Source: Volutella citrinella
Taxonomy: Eukaryota; Ascomycota; Sordariomycetes; Hypocreales; Nectriaceae
DNA: 64,000 nucleotides
Assembly (NCBI GenBank): GCA_034401135.1
Contig: JAWZSP010000005.1
Span: 1,364,001 to 1,428,000 of the forward strand
Direction of reading: 5' to 3'
The translations under genes were made by a program, and so were the position numbers. Every line of letters begins with the position of its first letter. Position 1 is the first letter of the stretch. Below the pieces are notes generated by a model. That model saw only the letters and a list, made by a program, of their open reading frames with translations. It ran no database searches and had not been told where the DNA came from. Shown here in pieces: positions 50,270 through 59,850 of the stretch.

Positions 50270-51169
50270 ATGACCGAGAAAAAGCCCGACGGCGGCCGCG
50301 AGGACATTGTCCCCAGCGTCCCTAGTGCGCGCAAGAGCGCTGACACGAGCAAGGGAAAAGAAAAGGCTGGTTCCACCGCAGGCAACTCATCAGTAACTGA
50401 TCGTCTTCAGTCCTCTGGAAGCCTCGCACTCAACGCGCTCCTGGCGGGCCCTGATAACAACATTTCGCAAAATGCACACAAAGGAAGCGCCCCGGGGCGC
50501 GACTGGGGTCGACTTGGCTCGGAATCTGGGGAAATGTCGATGCGGAATTCTGGTCGGCCTGGACCTGGAGATTCTCTGAGAAGCCAACCGCCCAGTAACC
50601 TCTCAGGCCAGGAATTCGCAGACTTCGTCGAGATGCCCGCTTCTCTAGCAATGGAACCCACGGGCGCCACGCGGGCCGACCCATATATTGCGAGGCAGGA
50701 GATCACAGACGGCAGTGATGTAGTCAAACTTCTCGACCAGTTTTCAAACGAACCCCCCTCCCCCACGCCTGACGACTACGGCAATGATATGCCAAGTGGT
50801 GAGCTTCCACAGGCATCGGGGAAGTTGCGAGAGGCGCTCTTCGCCGGCGCAGCCACATCCATCCCTTGGGACCACCTTCTCAACTTCACGCCCGATTATT
50901 TGAATAGGCCAGACCCTGAGGCGGCGATGGAGAGGCAGCTCCATTTTGGCACAGCAGACATGCACGAAGCCCGAAGTGCCTGGTTCCAGCAGTGGAGCGA
51001 TGTCCTATCTTCTTATACGGACCATGTGTGGGGTGAGCTTGAGCCCCTGGCAGCAGAAGCTCGACGAGAGGTGGACAAGTTCAAAAAGGATGGCAGAGGA
51101 GTGGCTGTGGAGACTAAGGCCCTTGACCGCCTGAGAATGATTCTGGCTCATGTTCGTGGGCACGTATGA
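50270..51169 (+). CDS. Uncharacterised protein, disordered N-terminus and helical C-terminus
   Basis: A single-exon frame of 299 aa from the ATG at 50,270 (MTEKKPDGG). I do not recognise the family. Residues 1-140 are rich in Ser, Gly, Pro and Asn and probably disordered. From about 150 the protein becomes ordered: EFADFVEMP, then DGSDVVKLLDQFSNEPPSP, and a C-terminal half with several Trp-containing amphipathic helices (SIPWDHLLNFTPDYLNR; ARSAWFQQWSDVLSSYTDHVWGE in two parts). The final 40 residues are charged and helical. Codon use is like the neighbours, and a long frame without stops in GC-balanced DNA supports a real gene. It is divergent from CDC55 and in line with the GPI-protein gene. 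No signal peptide or membrane segment is seen. Confidence 0.75.
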   Translation: MTEKKPDGGREDIVPSVPSARKSADTSKGKEKAGSTAGNSSVTDRLQSSGSLALNALLAGPDNNISQNAHKGSAPGRDWGRLGSESGEMSMRNSGRPGPGDSLRSQPPSNLSGQEFADFVEMPASLAMEPTGATRADPYIARQEITDGSDVVKLLDQFSNEPPSPTPDDYGNDMPSGELPQASGKLREALFAGAATSIPWDHLLNFTPDYLNRPDPEAAMERQLHFGTADMHEARSAWFQQWSDVLSSYTDHVWGELEPLAAEARREVDKFKKDGRGVAVETKALDRLRMILAHVRGHV

Positions 51170-51789
51170 TTGGGTAGATGAAAAGCCATCTTGAAATGCA
51201 GCATCCCATTGTGTCACACAGCCTGGAGAAGCTTTCTGGCCCCTCCTGTGGGGACGGGGTCGCGGTTTACGGCATCGTCAAGGAATTAGCAAAGCGATAT
51301 TGCAAGAATGAAGTTGTTGAAGGCAAGAGGGCCTACCTAAGCCTCATTGTGCTCCTTTGAATCATGCTCACCCTGTACCTCGTCGGGCGTCCCAGATCAG
51401 GTTGCTTGGTCGACTGGTCCAGCAGCCAATGACATCATGGCACAACACAGTGACCCGCAGCCCCAGGCCTAACCGGGCCACACGAGATCTACTACTACGA
51501 CGGCTCTCCAACAATCGGACATGCAACCACTGCTACTATGTAGAGCGCTGCCTCACTGGTGATTTATTGTCTCAGAAGCTCCAGATACGCACATCATCAT
51601 TCGAAGCGGAGCAGGTTGATCAACCAGCCCAAGGAAAACGACTCGACTCTGCGAAGCCTGACGACGAATCGACACCTCCGACTGTGTCCCTGTCCGATTC
51701 CCTTGGGCTCCAGCATTCCTAACATTCGATTTCACGAGTCCGGCCGTTATCAGAGACCCCCCCCTCGACCGTTCCATCACGCCTTCATA
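51170..51789 (+). promoter_or_regulatory. Intergenic region upstream of the GPI-anchored protein gene
   Basis: About 620 bases. Short frames here lack domains. The last 80 bases are C-rich (around 51,755-51,770) and probably form the leader of the following gene. No specific site is recognised. Confidence 0.5.
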
Positions 51790-52534
51790 ATGAAAAGCCG
51801 ATCCCACCCGTGGGTTGCGTTCCTTCTTCTCATTTATTTGCCGTTGGCAGCCCGAGCGACAGAGACCGCGACTTACGTTCCTCCCGCATCATCATTATTC
51901 CTCAAGCGCGACGAATCATGCCCGGCCAACACATTCCGCTGCTCGAAGGAACTTGGCGAAGCATTTGGCGACGTGTGTTGCCAAACGGGACAGACGTGCG
52001 CCCTTGATGGCAATAGACAACCTGCGTGTTGTCCTTCGGGGTAAGACCAAACTGCAGCCCGTGCCAACGAGCAAGACGGAGCCAGAACTGACAAACACCT
52101 CCAGTGCGGTATGCACCGGAACAGCCCCGGCATCTGCCACAGGGAAGCCTACAGCAGTGGCATCCTATGTGACAAACGAGTACTTCTCGTTCCCTTTCGC
52201 CCCGACAACATATCCCGATAGCGGAGCCTGCCAATCGGCTATCAAGGCTTGCTCGAGTAACTATAAAGTCTGTGTAACGGCACTTGAAAGCGGTGGACAA
52301 TATGGCGTTACGATTAATGTGCCAGGTGGAGGAGGCGCAACTGTTGCCGGAGGCGGCCCTCAGCTCGGCGCCCAGGCCACACCCGTTTGCTCAAGCCTCA
52401 GCTCCCAGGCATGCGGCAACCTTCAACCTAGCCAATGCAATTCATTTGGCTCTGGTGGAGCAGCCGCTTTGCCCAACGCCAACCTCTTGGTACTTGGCTT
52501 AGGAACTGTGCTCACTGCGGCCCTGGTTTCATGA
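51790..52534 (+). CDS. Secreted Cys-rich protein with predicted GPI anchor
   Basis: Two exons (51,790-52,040; 52,105-52,534) encode 226 aa; the 64-nt intron has GTAAGA, CTGAC and CCAG. Residues 1 to about 23 form a signal peptide (basic start, WVAFLLLIYLPLA core, cleavage after ARA). An eight-Cys region follows (about 36-86: C..C..CC..C..CC..C), then a second Cys set spaced over 130-200, a Gly-rich loop (VPGGGGATVAGGG), and a hydrophobic C-terminus (NLLVLGLGTVLTAALVS) preceded by small residues (FGSGGAAA), the pattern of a GPI attachment signal. Likely a cell-wall or plasma-membrane surface protein. I know similar Cys-rich GPI proteins in Sordariomycetes but no defined function. Not a hydrophobin or CFEM protein by Cys spacing. 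Confidence 0.82.
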
Positions 52535-53060
52535 GATACTCCAGCCCGCCGGACCTGTCCCCAGGGAAGCGTGAACTCACTGTTGCGAACTGGGGATTAG
52601 CGAACTTCGTACTCAAATGCGATGGAGTCGACTGGGGCGCCATGATTGCTCATTTTAATTGCCCAGGGTTTTGGTTGTATATGTGCTGGTGATGTTTGCG
52701 TCAGATCCCTCGGCTTTTGCCGGTTATTGATTATATGCACAGCGACATTCCTGCAGGAGCAGATGAGCGAGCGTCATACATTCTGACAGACAGTTCTGAG
52801 GAAATTTGTGTTTGAAGTTGGCGCATTTTTACGACTAAAAAAACGACGAATGGACGTGGGAGCGCTGCGAGCGTGAATATATGCTCTAGGTTGACTCTTT
52901 CTTTGACTTGAACCGCCTTTTCCACAATTTGATGACAAGACTTAAATCATGCCTGAGCGGTACGCTCAGTTTCTTCGACTAGCTAGCATGTGTCTGGTTT
53001 GCCTATGCGAAATATGGTTTTGACGAGATATTTTGGGTTGTACGAGCACCACCATTTGCT
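52535..53060. other. Convergent intergenic region
   Basis: About 525 bases between the 3' ends of the GPI-protein gene and MSH5. AT-richer around 52,720 and 52,790-52,850, as expected for 3' untranslated sequence. No gene seen. Confidence 0.6.
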
Positions 53061-55946
53061 TCAATTCAACTCAGACGACTCGTTTCGAGCCATATCCTGC
53101 ACTTCACCCACGACGAGCAAATCCTCCAGCAAATGCCTACCTGACCACTGGGGCTTCCCTTGTGCAGCTGTATTCTCCGATAGCGCTGCAGAACGTTCAA
53201 GAAACAACCTCGCTACTGTTTCTGCTGCTTCTAGTTGCCTTTCTTCACCCGGAGACAGCTTCGTACACACTGCCGTTAAATCCTCGTTCTGTGCCAGAAG
53301 AAGTGAGAGGGCTCCTGCCCGCTCTACAATTGGTAACGGAACCCCGTTGACCGCTGCGCATTTTTCGCCAAAACTGGAAGTGCTGTGGCCAGGTGCAAGT
53401 GTGTATAGGCAAGTGATTGAACCGTCAACCGAGTTGTCGACTTTGACGTCCATGTAGGCGCATGATAATTGGTGATGGTGATTCAAATAGCCGCCCTCAA
53501 TGATCTCGTGATAGTGAGTTGCGACGATGAGCTGAGGTGAGTTGGTCCCGCTCGACAAGAAGTGATCCAAGAGCGCGCCCAGAACTCCCGCTCCATCGTC
53601 CGATATGGTTCCTTTGCCGAACTCGTCCACTAGCACCAAGCTCCTGGGCGATGAGCATCTCATAGACAATGCTGCCTGCTGCAGATCGCAAGCGAATGCA
53701 CTTTCTGCCTTGGACACGCTCTCCGGACTGGACATGCAAGTCAGAATTTTGTCCGTGAGCCCAATCGTTGCGCTGTTTGCCGGGACAAAGCTGCCAATGT
53801 GGGCAAGGTAAACTATTATGCCGGTTTGTTTGAGGTACACGCTCTTGCCTGACTGATTTGGACCTGTCAGAACCAGGACTCTAGACCCTCTATCGCCATC
53901 TGTTCCTCCGAGAACGCAATCATTGGGCACGAACGAGGGAACCACGAGTTCCTGAAGAGGATGGCGTCCACCTCGAATGTCAAGTGAGCTTGCTTCAACG
54001 AGTCGGGGTGCTCGCCACCCATATTTAACCGCTCCCGTTGCAAGAGCGAGGATTGCATCGAACTCGCCAAAGGTGTCAGAAGCTAAAGTGAGGACGTCTT
54101 CACTTTCTAGAACCTCCTTAGCTAGCTCATGAAGGATCTCTACCTCCCTGTCTTCAGCGATATCAGTAATTTCCTTCTCCAGGCCAAAGGGAAGATACTC
54201 ACCGCCAATTTGGCAATAGATGTCGCCATATTCTTTATCCATATCCCTCATATATTTGTTTTTGTAGCAGGCCGCGCCGTCTGCCACAAAGAGCATATCC
54301 CAGGCGTCGCCCACAACGCCTTCGCCTTCAAACTGGCCAACCCCTGTCGCCGGGTTCAACTCGACCACAGTAAGGAATCCAATTTGTGGCAAGAAAATGC
54401 ATGATTGAACGTACTTCCTGGCCCATTCTGGCAACCCCTGACTCATGTGCTTTAGAACGCTTGTAAGCAAACTGTCCAATCCATCATATTGTCGTTTCAG
54501 TGCATCGAGAGTGGCATCAACTCCAGCTCTGACGGAGTAGCGGCGCCGCAACTTTGATTCATCAAAATCGACTATGCGTTCGATATTCTGGCCAATCGTC
54601 ACAAGATCAACCCCCTGTAGACATGCAATAAGCTGGAGATATTACGCAGTCAGCAACCACAAATCCCAATTGAGTGTTCGTGGGGCAAGATTACCTTGCA
54701 AGGAATTTTGGGACTCGAATCCCACTCCAGTGATGCTAAAAGTTCAAGAAGACTGAGAGAATCAAGAGTAAAGGAATGGATAGTAGCCCACACCCCTTTG
54801 TCAAAGGACTGACACCCTCTAGGCAGCTCAGTCCCCTGACGCATTTTGGCGAATGTGTTGCGCAGATTCCGGATCCTGCGGAGAGTCGATGATATTTTGG
54901 CCACTTTGTCAGCATTTTTGGGCTGGATTAGGACAGCTATGGTTTCTTGCCGGTCTTGTATCAATCCAATGTTCATTACTGGACGGAGGAAAATTCGGCG
55001 CAGTTCGATACGCCCCTGGGGGGTGCAGACAAGATGGTGAAAGAGCCCATATACAGAAAGACTCTCCTTTCCGCCGGTACCTTTGGCCCCAGGACCCCAG
55101 GATTGACCATTGGGATGATTCTCTGTTTGGAGAATCTGAAGTGAGAGCAAAGCGTTGTGGTTGACCAGCATGAAGCCAGATAATGAAAAAGTCTGGGCAC
55201 GCTGGACGTAAAACGGAGCGCCTCCGGGGTTGGTGTCAGAGACAAGACCAGTATTCTGTCGGCGAGTGAGATCGGATAAAATGGCACCAGCACAGCCTAT
55301 CTATTTAGAATTAGCCTCAGCTGCCTGACTTGCTTCTGTTGATGCTAACCGAGACCCGGTTGTCGAGATTGATATATCCTCCGCATCGCAACAGCTTCAT
55401 GCCGCGAGATCCCGACTGAGGAGCGCATCCTGGACGGCTATAGCCTACAGAGGTGCCCTCAATTTCAGAGGAAACGAGTGATATCGCCGGTGTAATTGTG
55501 TTTTCGAGGTTCGCAAGCTTCTCGCACCCGGATTCGTACGAAAACTCGGAAGATTGTAGACCCCGCAGTGGAACTTGATTGCTAGAATTAGCTGTCGAGT
55601 GTCAATTGCGTCTCTCATGATCTGAAGCACGGTGCTGACCTGTGGCCAGTGATTCGCGAGATTGCTCAAGTTGCCGCATTAGTTCCGCCCGGGCTTTGTA
55701 TGAGAACAGTACGGTAGTTGGCTGCGCATGAACCATGAATAGCTCGGCAGTGTCGACGCTTGCCATGGTAATGTCCTCTGCGACATGGAGAATCCCGTCA
55801 ACAGTCGAAAAGAAAGCGCATCCCATGACACCTTTATCTTTGATGTCTAGCGCGAGAATAACCTCTTCGTGGCCTTCAACATCCTGGCCCGGTTGGAGCC
55901 CTTCCAAATCAACGGCTGGAGACGGACGATTTTGATGAACATCCAT
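53061..55946 (-). CDS. MSH5: Meiotic MutS homologue MSH5
   Basis: Four exons (55,946-55,640; 55,591-55,350; 55,300-54,695; 54,632-53,061) encode 908 aa, close to yeast Msh5 (901 aa). With Msh4 it forms a clamp that stabilises Holliday-junction intermediates and promotes class I meiotic crossovers; it lacks mismatch repair activity. Visible parts: N-terminal MutS domain II-like block (EVILALDIKDKGVMGCAFFS), SIGCAGAIL at the core-domain start, the lever/clamp region, Walker A GPNQSGKS (642-649), Walker B SLVLVDEFGKGT (716-727), and VATHYHE. No N-terminal mismatch-binding domain with the Phe-x-Glu motif is seen, as expected for Msh5. Introns of 48, 49 and 62 nt are short. The ATG at 55,946 has G at -3 and +4; a further upstream exon cannot be excluded. 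Confidence 0.93.
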
Positions 55947-56594
55947 TGCGACAAGTCCTTGACTGCGTTGTGAATCAGTTCAAAAGCGTGGTAGTGGCAG
56001 GAGTACCAGCAGCGGTAGGTCGATACCAGGTGCATGTGTTGAGAGAAGGACCGTCTAGGGGTGGGACATTGAGTTGTGTTCTCGGTAGTAGTTCTTTGAG
56101 GAAGGTGCTACGAGGCCTCGACGACGGCAGGCGCAGGATAAGTGACTTGTGCGCACCTTCCTTGAGTGTCAAAGTTGCGCATGACAGAATTGCTGCTGCT
56201 AGCAGGTCACCTCACCCTGAGCCCGTGGCGACTGGCACATTTCGAGCATGACGTCGAGTACTAAGGTACGGGGAGTACAGGTTCTACTAAGTTAGCTGAG
56301 GCACCTGTATAAGAAACGGGAGATTTGCGATAACTGGTAAGCTATTACTAGCAGACACTACTAAAAGTGTTCCAGGTAGTAGTAATTAATTGCACAGGAA
56401 ATGATACCAAGCACTGGGGCAGACCGTGTCACAGCTGCTTCAGGTCAATGATGCAAGGCTTCACACAAGTTTCCTAGGGAGCCCGTGAATATTAATATAC
56501 ATATTTGGATCTAACGCCCATGGCGTAGATCAACGAGGTCCCCAAGTTGTCATGGACCGCACACACGGATTCGCAAGAATGTGCTGTCTGGCCA
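55947..56594 (-). promoter_or_regulatory. MSH5 promoter and EMC5 3' flank
   Basis: About 650 bases. The section 56,270-56,420 is AT-richer and contains repeated short words such as CTACTA and AGTAGT. An open minus-strand stretch at 55,975-56,172 is not clearly protein. I cannot identify a meiosis-type control element by eye. Confidence 0.5.
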
Positions 56595-57055
56595 TTACTT
56601 GCTGCCCGCCTTGACCCAATCCGCAAACTCGCGTCTTTGCTTGCGAATATCGGTGAACCCCGGCCGAATTTCCAAGAGACTAAACGGGTTACCTCGGTAG
56701 TCCTTGTCAACCTCTCCGCCGCTGGAAACGAAACCAGCGTCACCTTCACGTTCGATTTTGCCTGCCCACACATGCCACTGAATCGGTCGCAGCTTGGGAG
56801 TTCCCAGTACCAGCCCCAGGCAAACTATGAGTGTCGCGACAATCGCCTCCATTGAAATATCGATCGGAAGAGAGTTGGATGAGAGGGACTGTGACAGCGT
56901 GGCATGGGCGGAGGCCGAGGAGATGGCGGAGTGTTCTTGGGCCGAGTAGCAGCTGTCAACGTTAGCCTGTGCGTCGAAACCGCTCACTGTAGAACTTACG
57001 CATGCGCCAGAAGCGCGAGCCCGGCGGCAGTAATGATACGAGAGATCCAAGCCAT
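56595..57055 (-). CDS. EMC5: ER membrane protein complex subunit 5
   Basis: Two exons (57,055-57,000; 56,952-56,595) encode 137 aa, close to yeast Emc5 (141 aa). The EMC inserts tail-anchored and multi-span proteins into the ER membrane; Emc5 is a core membrane subunit (also described as a magnesium transporter, MMGT1, in animals). Residues 1-20 form the first membrane helix (MAWISRIITAAGLALLAHA), ELPIDI-like LPIDISMEAIVATLIVCLGL (about 48-68) the second, followed by the conserved GTPKLRPIQW and a polar tail ending FADWVKAGSK with FTDIRKQRREFADW. The 47-nt intron has GTAAGT, a GCTAAC branch and GACAG; it is the shortest in the window. Without the first exon the start would be missed. Confidence 0.93.
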
Positions 57056-57316
57056 TTTCTCTTGCTTTATACGATGCTGTTGTTGCTCATCTGGCTGGAG
57101 TTGTCTGGGCGAGCTAGGTCCCTCGCATCATGTCCAAGCTCAGAAGCCACCTCGCGCGATGACTAATCAGACATGCCCCATAACATTGTCCAAATACAGC
57201 TGGCAAAGGCGATTCAGAGTTCAATATACGTTAAAAACTCACTGTATATGCAATTCTGCGTTGAATTCTAGTGCTAATTTTGCCGGGAGCTATGCGAGCA
57301 AATCCGTGTGCGAAAT

Positions 57317-58564
57317 TTAAACAATCCCCTGCTCAGTCTGCATTATCCATTGCTCAAACTGGCCGCCCTCATCCAAGTCAGCTTCTTCTAATTCCTCCAG
57401 CTTCCAATCCTCCTGCGTGCCTTTGAGATAGGCATGATGGGCATCTGAGTCACTGTACTCGGGTAGCAACCGAGGTTCCACATTGTATATCAAGCCGTCA
57501 AGCCGACTCAAGGACTGTCCATCCTCGGGTAGGTCCCACGACAATTGTTGGGGATCAGCAAAAATGAGCGGGTTGATCGGGGGATATGAGATGTAGTTTT
57601 CAGCAGGATATGGGTTATCGAGGAGACTGATGCTGCTGTCATTTGGTTGGAACATGAGATGGGGTTGCGGCGACGGCGTTCTGCTGATTACATCCTGTGT
57701 TGCCCAGTTACTGGAGCAAGGGAACTGGTTGCTGTAGAGAGAGTTTTCATCATAACCGGCGAATGGGGCGCAGTACTCTGGCGCAGGGTACTGATAAGTT
57801 ACGCCGCAGGGTGCTGGGGATTGCGAGGCGCCTGAGTGCCTACTGTTTGGCTCGTAGTGAAGCGGAGGAGTCTCACTCAGTCGTGGCTGTCCAAGATAAC
57901 CCATCCTTGGGGGCGAGCAGTCAGGCAGACCATGCATCCCGGCCCAGTCGGAATCCTCAATGCCAGAACTAACTGGTGAGTCGCTCTCTAAAGTGTCCTC
58001 ACGCTTCAGTCTCTTAGGCTTTGAGGGCGTGAACTTGTAGCCGGGGTGTGCTGCCTGATGATTCAGTCGTTCCGTTTTGGCCCATTCGCTGAACTGTTCC
58101 TGAACGTCATCAGGCTCCAGTGACCAGCCAGCACCGCAGACTTTGGATACGTGCTGGTGGTTGTTCTGAGAACATTGCGTCTTTGCAACATCTTGGTACG
58201 CTTTGCGGTATAGCATAAATGCATTCATGGGCCGCTTGATCTGGCCGACCTTCTTATTTCGTGATGTTTCATTTATTCTCTCTTCCAATGAGCGACCGAC
58301 GAATGCGGCTATGTCGGCTACGGGGACGCTTGGGATTTCCTTGGCGATCTCGCTGAGAGGCCTGGGGATAACTGTCGAACGGTTAAGCCTTGACTGATCT
58401 TGGCCCCGTTTTTGCACCCTGCCTCTTTTCACCACAGACATGCTCTTGAAAACATCCTTCTTCGCGGTTTCAAGGCTGGGGCGGGAAGCCATCGAGTTTC
58501 CGACGTGACCTGACTGGAGAGAAGGAAGGGAGGGAGGAGGAGGAGGAGAAATCGCCGAGGTCAT
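57317..58564 (-). CDS. HMG-box transcription factor, Ste11/FMF-1-like (MATA-HMG class)
   Basis: A single coding exon of 415 aa. The HMG box spans about 108-180: IKRPMNAFMLYRKAYQ, then NNHQHVSKVCGAGW, and YKFTPSKPKR at the end, the MATA-HMG pattern with IKRPxNAFMLYR and YKYTPxK-like closing motif. In Schizosaccharomyces pombe Ste11 and Neurospora FMF-1, proteins of this class switch on mating-type and sexual-development genes. Residues 1-100 carry basic and conserved-looking blocks (RPLSEIAKEIPSVPVADIAA); the C-terminal half is Pro/Ser/Tyr/Asn-rich and ends in an acidic segment, as in activators. It is not at a MAT locus: the usual neighbours APN2 and SLA2 are absent. It is tandem with EMC5 (261 bases away). 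Class is certain, orthology to FMF-1 is inference. Confidence 0.87.
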   Translation of the reverse strand: MTSAISPPPPPSLPSLQSGHVGNSMASRPSLETAKKDVFKSMSVVKRGRVQKRGQDQSRLNRSTVIPRPLSEIAKEIPSVPVADIAAFVGRSLEERINETSRNKKVGQIKRPMNAFMLYRKAYQDVAKTQCSQNNHQHVSKVCGAGWSLEPDDVQEQFSEWAKTERLNHQAAHPGYKFTPSKPKRLKREDTLESDSPVSSGIEDSDWAGMHGLPDCSPPRMGYLGQPRLSETPPLHYEPNSRHSGASQSPAPCGVTYQYPAPEYCAPFAGYDENSLYSNQFPCSSNWATQDVISRTPSPQPHLMFQPNDSSISLLDNPYPAENYISYPPINPLIFADPQQLSWDLPEDGQSLSRLDGLIYNVEPRLLPEYSDSDAHHAYLKGTQEDWKLEELEEADLDEGGQFEQWIMQTEQGIV

Positions 58565-58860
58565 GATGAAGGACCGCTGGCTCTGATTATCGGTTAGAGC
58601 TGACCAAGTGGCTCCGGAGGCTGACCACTCACAGGATCTTCGCGAGATGTCGACACGCTGTTGTGCTGCTGGAGAGCCCCTGTTGCTACCGCAATGATGA
58701 GGTTATTCTGAAAGCAATATCAGCTTGCATCCCTGGGGTGTCGGAAGAGCCAATTTTCACAAACATACCAAATTGGCGTGCTCTTTTCGTGATCTATACG
58801 AGGCACTTGGGCGCCTGGTACCTTTCTTTCGTTCCGCGTTCTTGGTCTTGCCTGCCCAGC
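58565..58860 (-). promoter_or_regulatory. 5' leader of the HMG gene with two predicted introns
   Basis: Upstream of the ATG at 58,564 lie two sets of well-formed splice signals on the minus strand. Intron L1 is 58,768-58,708 (GTATGT, CTGAT branch, TTTCAG) and intron L2 is 58,632-58,583 (GTGAGT, CTAAC, ATCAG). After both are removed the leader contains no ATG before 58,564, whereas intron L1 itself contains ATGs. An in-frame TAG near 58,880 and lack of upstream ATG show that these exons are leader rather than coding. Confidence 0.65.
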
Positions 58861-58867
58861 TGCACGG

Positions 58868-58875
58868 TTTATATA
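58868..58875 (-). promoter_or_regulatory. TATA box candidate of the HMG gene
   Basis: The minus strand reads TATATAAA here, about 305 bases before the start codon and about 100 bases before the first leader donor site. A perfect TATA box is uncommon in this region. Transcription would be expected to start some 30-60 bases downstream. Confidence 0.5.
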
Positions 58876-59850
58876 ACTAGTTGCTACCGTATGGCTATCT
58901 GAACAGGTATCGTAGTCCTGAAACCAAACTGGTGTGGGAACTTCGAGACAAGAATGGAACTGGCGAAGGAGCAGTAGACTGGACGCTCATCCGTGGAAGG
59001 GATTCAAAGACGCGTGTGGATGTTGGAGGCCGAGGGCTCGATCAAGGATGAGAAATCAGAGCGGCCTTTGGGGTTCTGCGATGGCAATTTTGGTTGGCTT
59101 TTGGTTGTGAGAACCAAGGAAAACACCCAGTCGGTCGTTCTGTCCAACTGGTGTAGATTTTGGGGAGGATCTTCCCAAATTACTGGTCGATCGATCTGGA
59201 TAAGGGAAGTCTTTGTTATTATCCTGTGAGCCACTACATGGGTATTTGTATGTATCCGTGGCCTGAACAGCAGCGTCCATAGTGGCTTAGCATACAGACA
59301 AATGGCCGCTTCCCACACAAAGACAAGTAATGACGACCCAGCTCAATGAATGCCCTGCGAAAGAATGCGCGAAACGGGACGTTCCCTGGACTGTGACCAG
59401 CTGGGAGGACCACAAGCGCATCCGCAGGCGCCACCCTAAGGCCCCTTCGTCGTCCAAAGTTGGTCCAAACGCACGGTGTTCTAGCATGTCGTGGGCTCAA
59501 GCGTTGCCGCTAGGCGAACACTTACCCGTCTGTTGGATTGACTGGAATGCGGAAGGTGAATGAATAGAAGTTCGTCTCTGGCAGTGTGGCACCCGTTACC
59601 TTTGTCGGGTGGCGTGTTCATTTACACTTCCCTTCCATCCTCTAGTGCCCTTCTCAGTTAAAGCGGAGAGGTAGGTTCGCCGCGTGCCGGAATGACAACA
59701 GCCGCTTGGTCCCATTGTTGTTGCATGTTTACCCTTGCGGCTACAGTGGAAGGCGAAATGAGTGTCGCTCCTATTCTTAGTTAATTAGCTTAGGAGTCAA
59801 CTTTTGGCTGTGTGGGTCAGTGCGGGTTTGCGCACCCTAGGTACCTAAAT
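58876..59850. other. Upstream flank of the HMG gene, no gene seen
   Basis: About 975 bases of GC-balanced DNA between the HMG promoter and the next AT-rich block. Frames of about 100 codons on the minus strand (59,004-59,318; 59,234-59,500) have no domain and no splice-supported extension. Likely regulatory DNA of the HMG gene. Confidence 0.5.

Noticed and set aside
55975..56172. Extra N-terminal exon of MSH5
   Set aside because: The open stretch lacks an ATG in frame and no convincing donor joins it to the exon at 55,946; the ATG at 55,946 has good context. It remains possible but unsupported.
57317..58564. Mating-type (MAT1-2-1) gene
   Set aside because: The HMG box is of the MATA class, but the Ste11/FMF-1-like flanking blocks and the absence of APN2 and SLA2 as neighbours speak against a MAT locus. 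SLA1 in this window is a different gene from SLA2.
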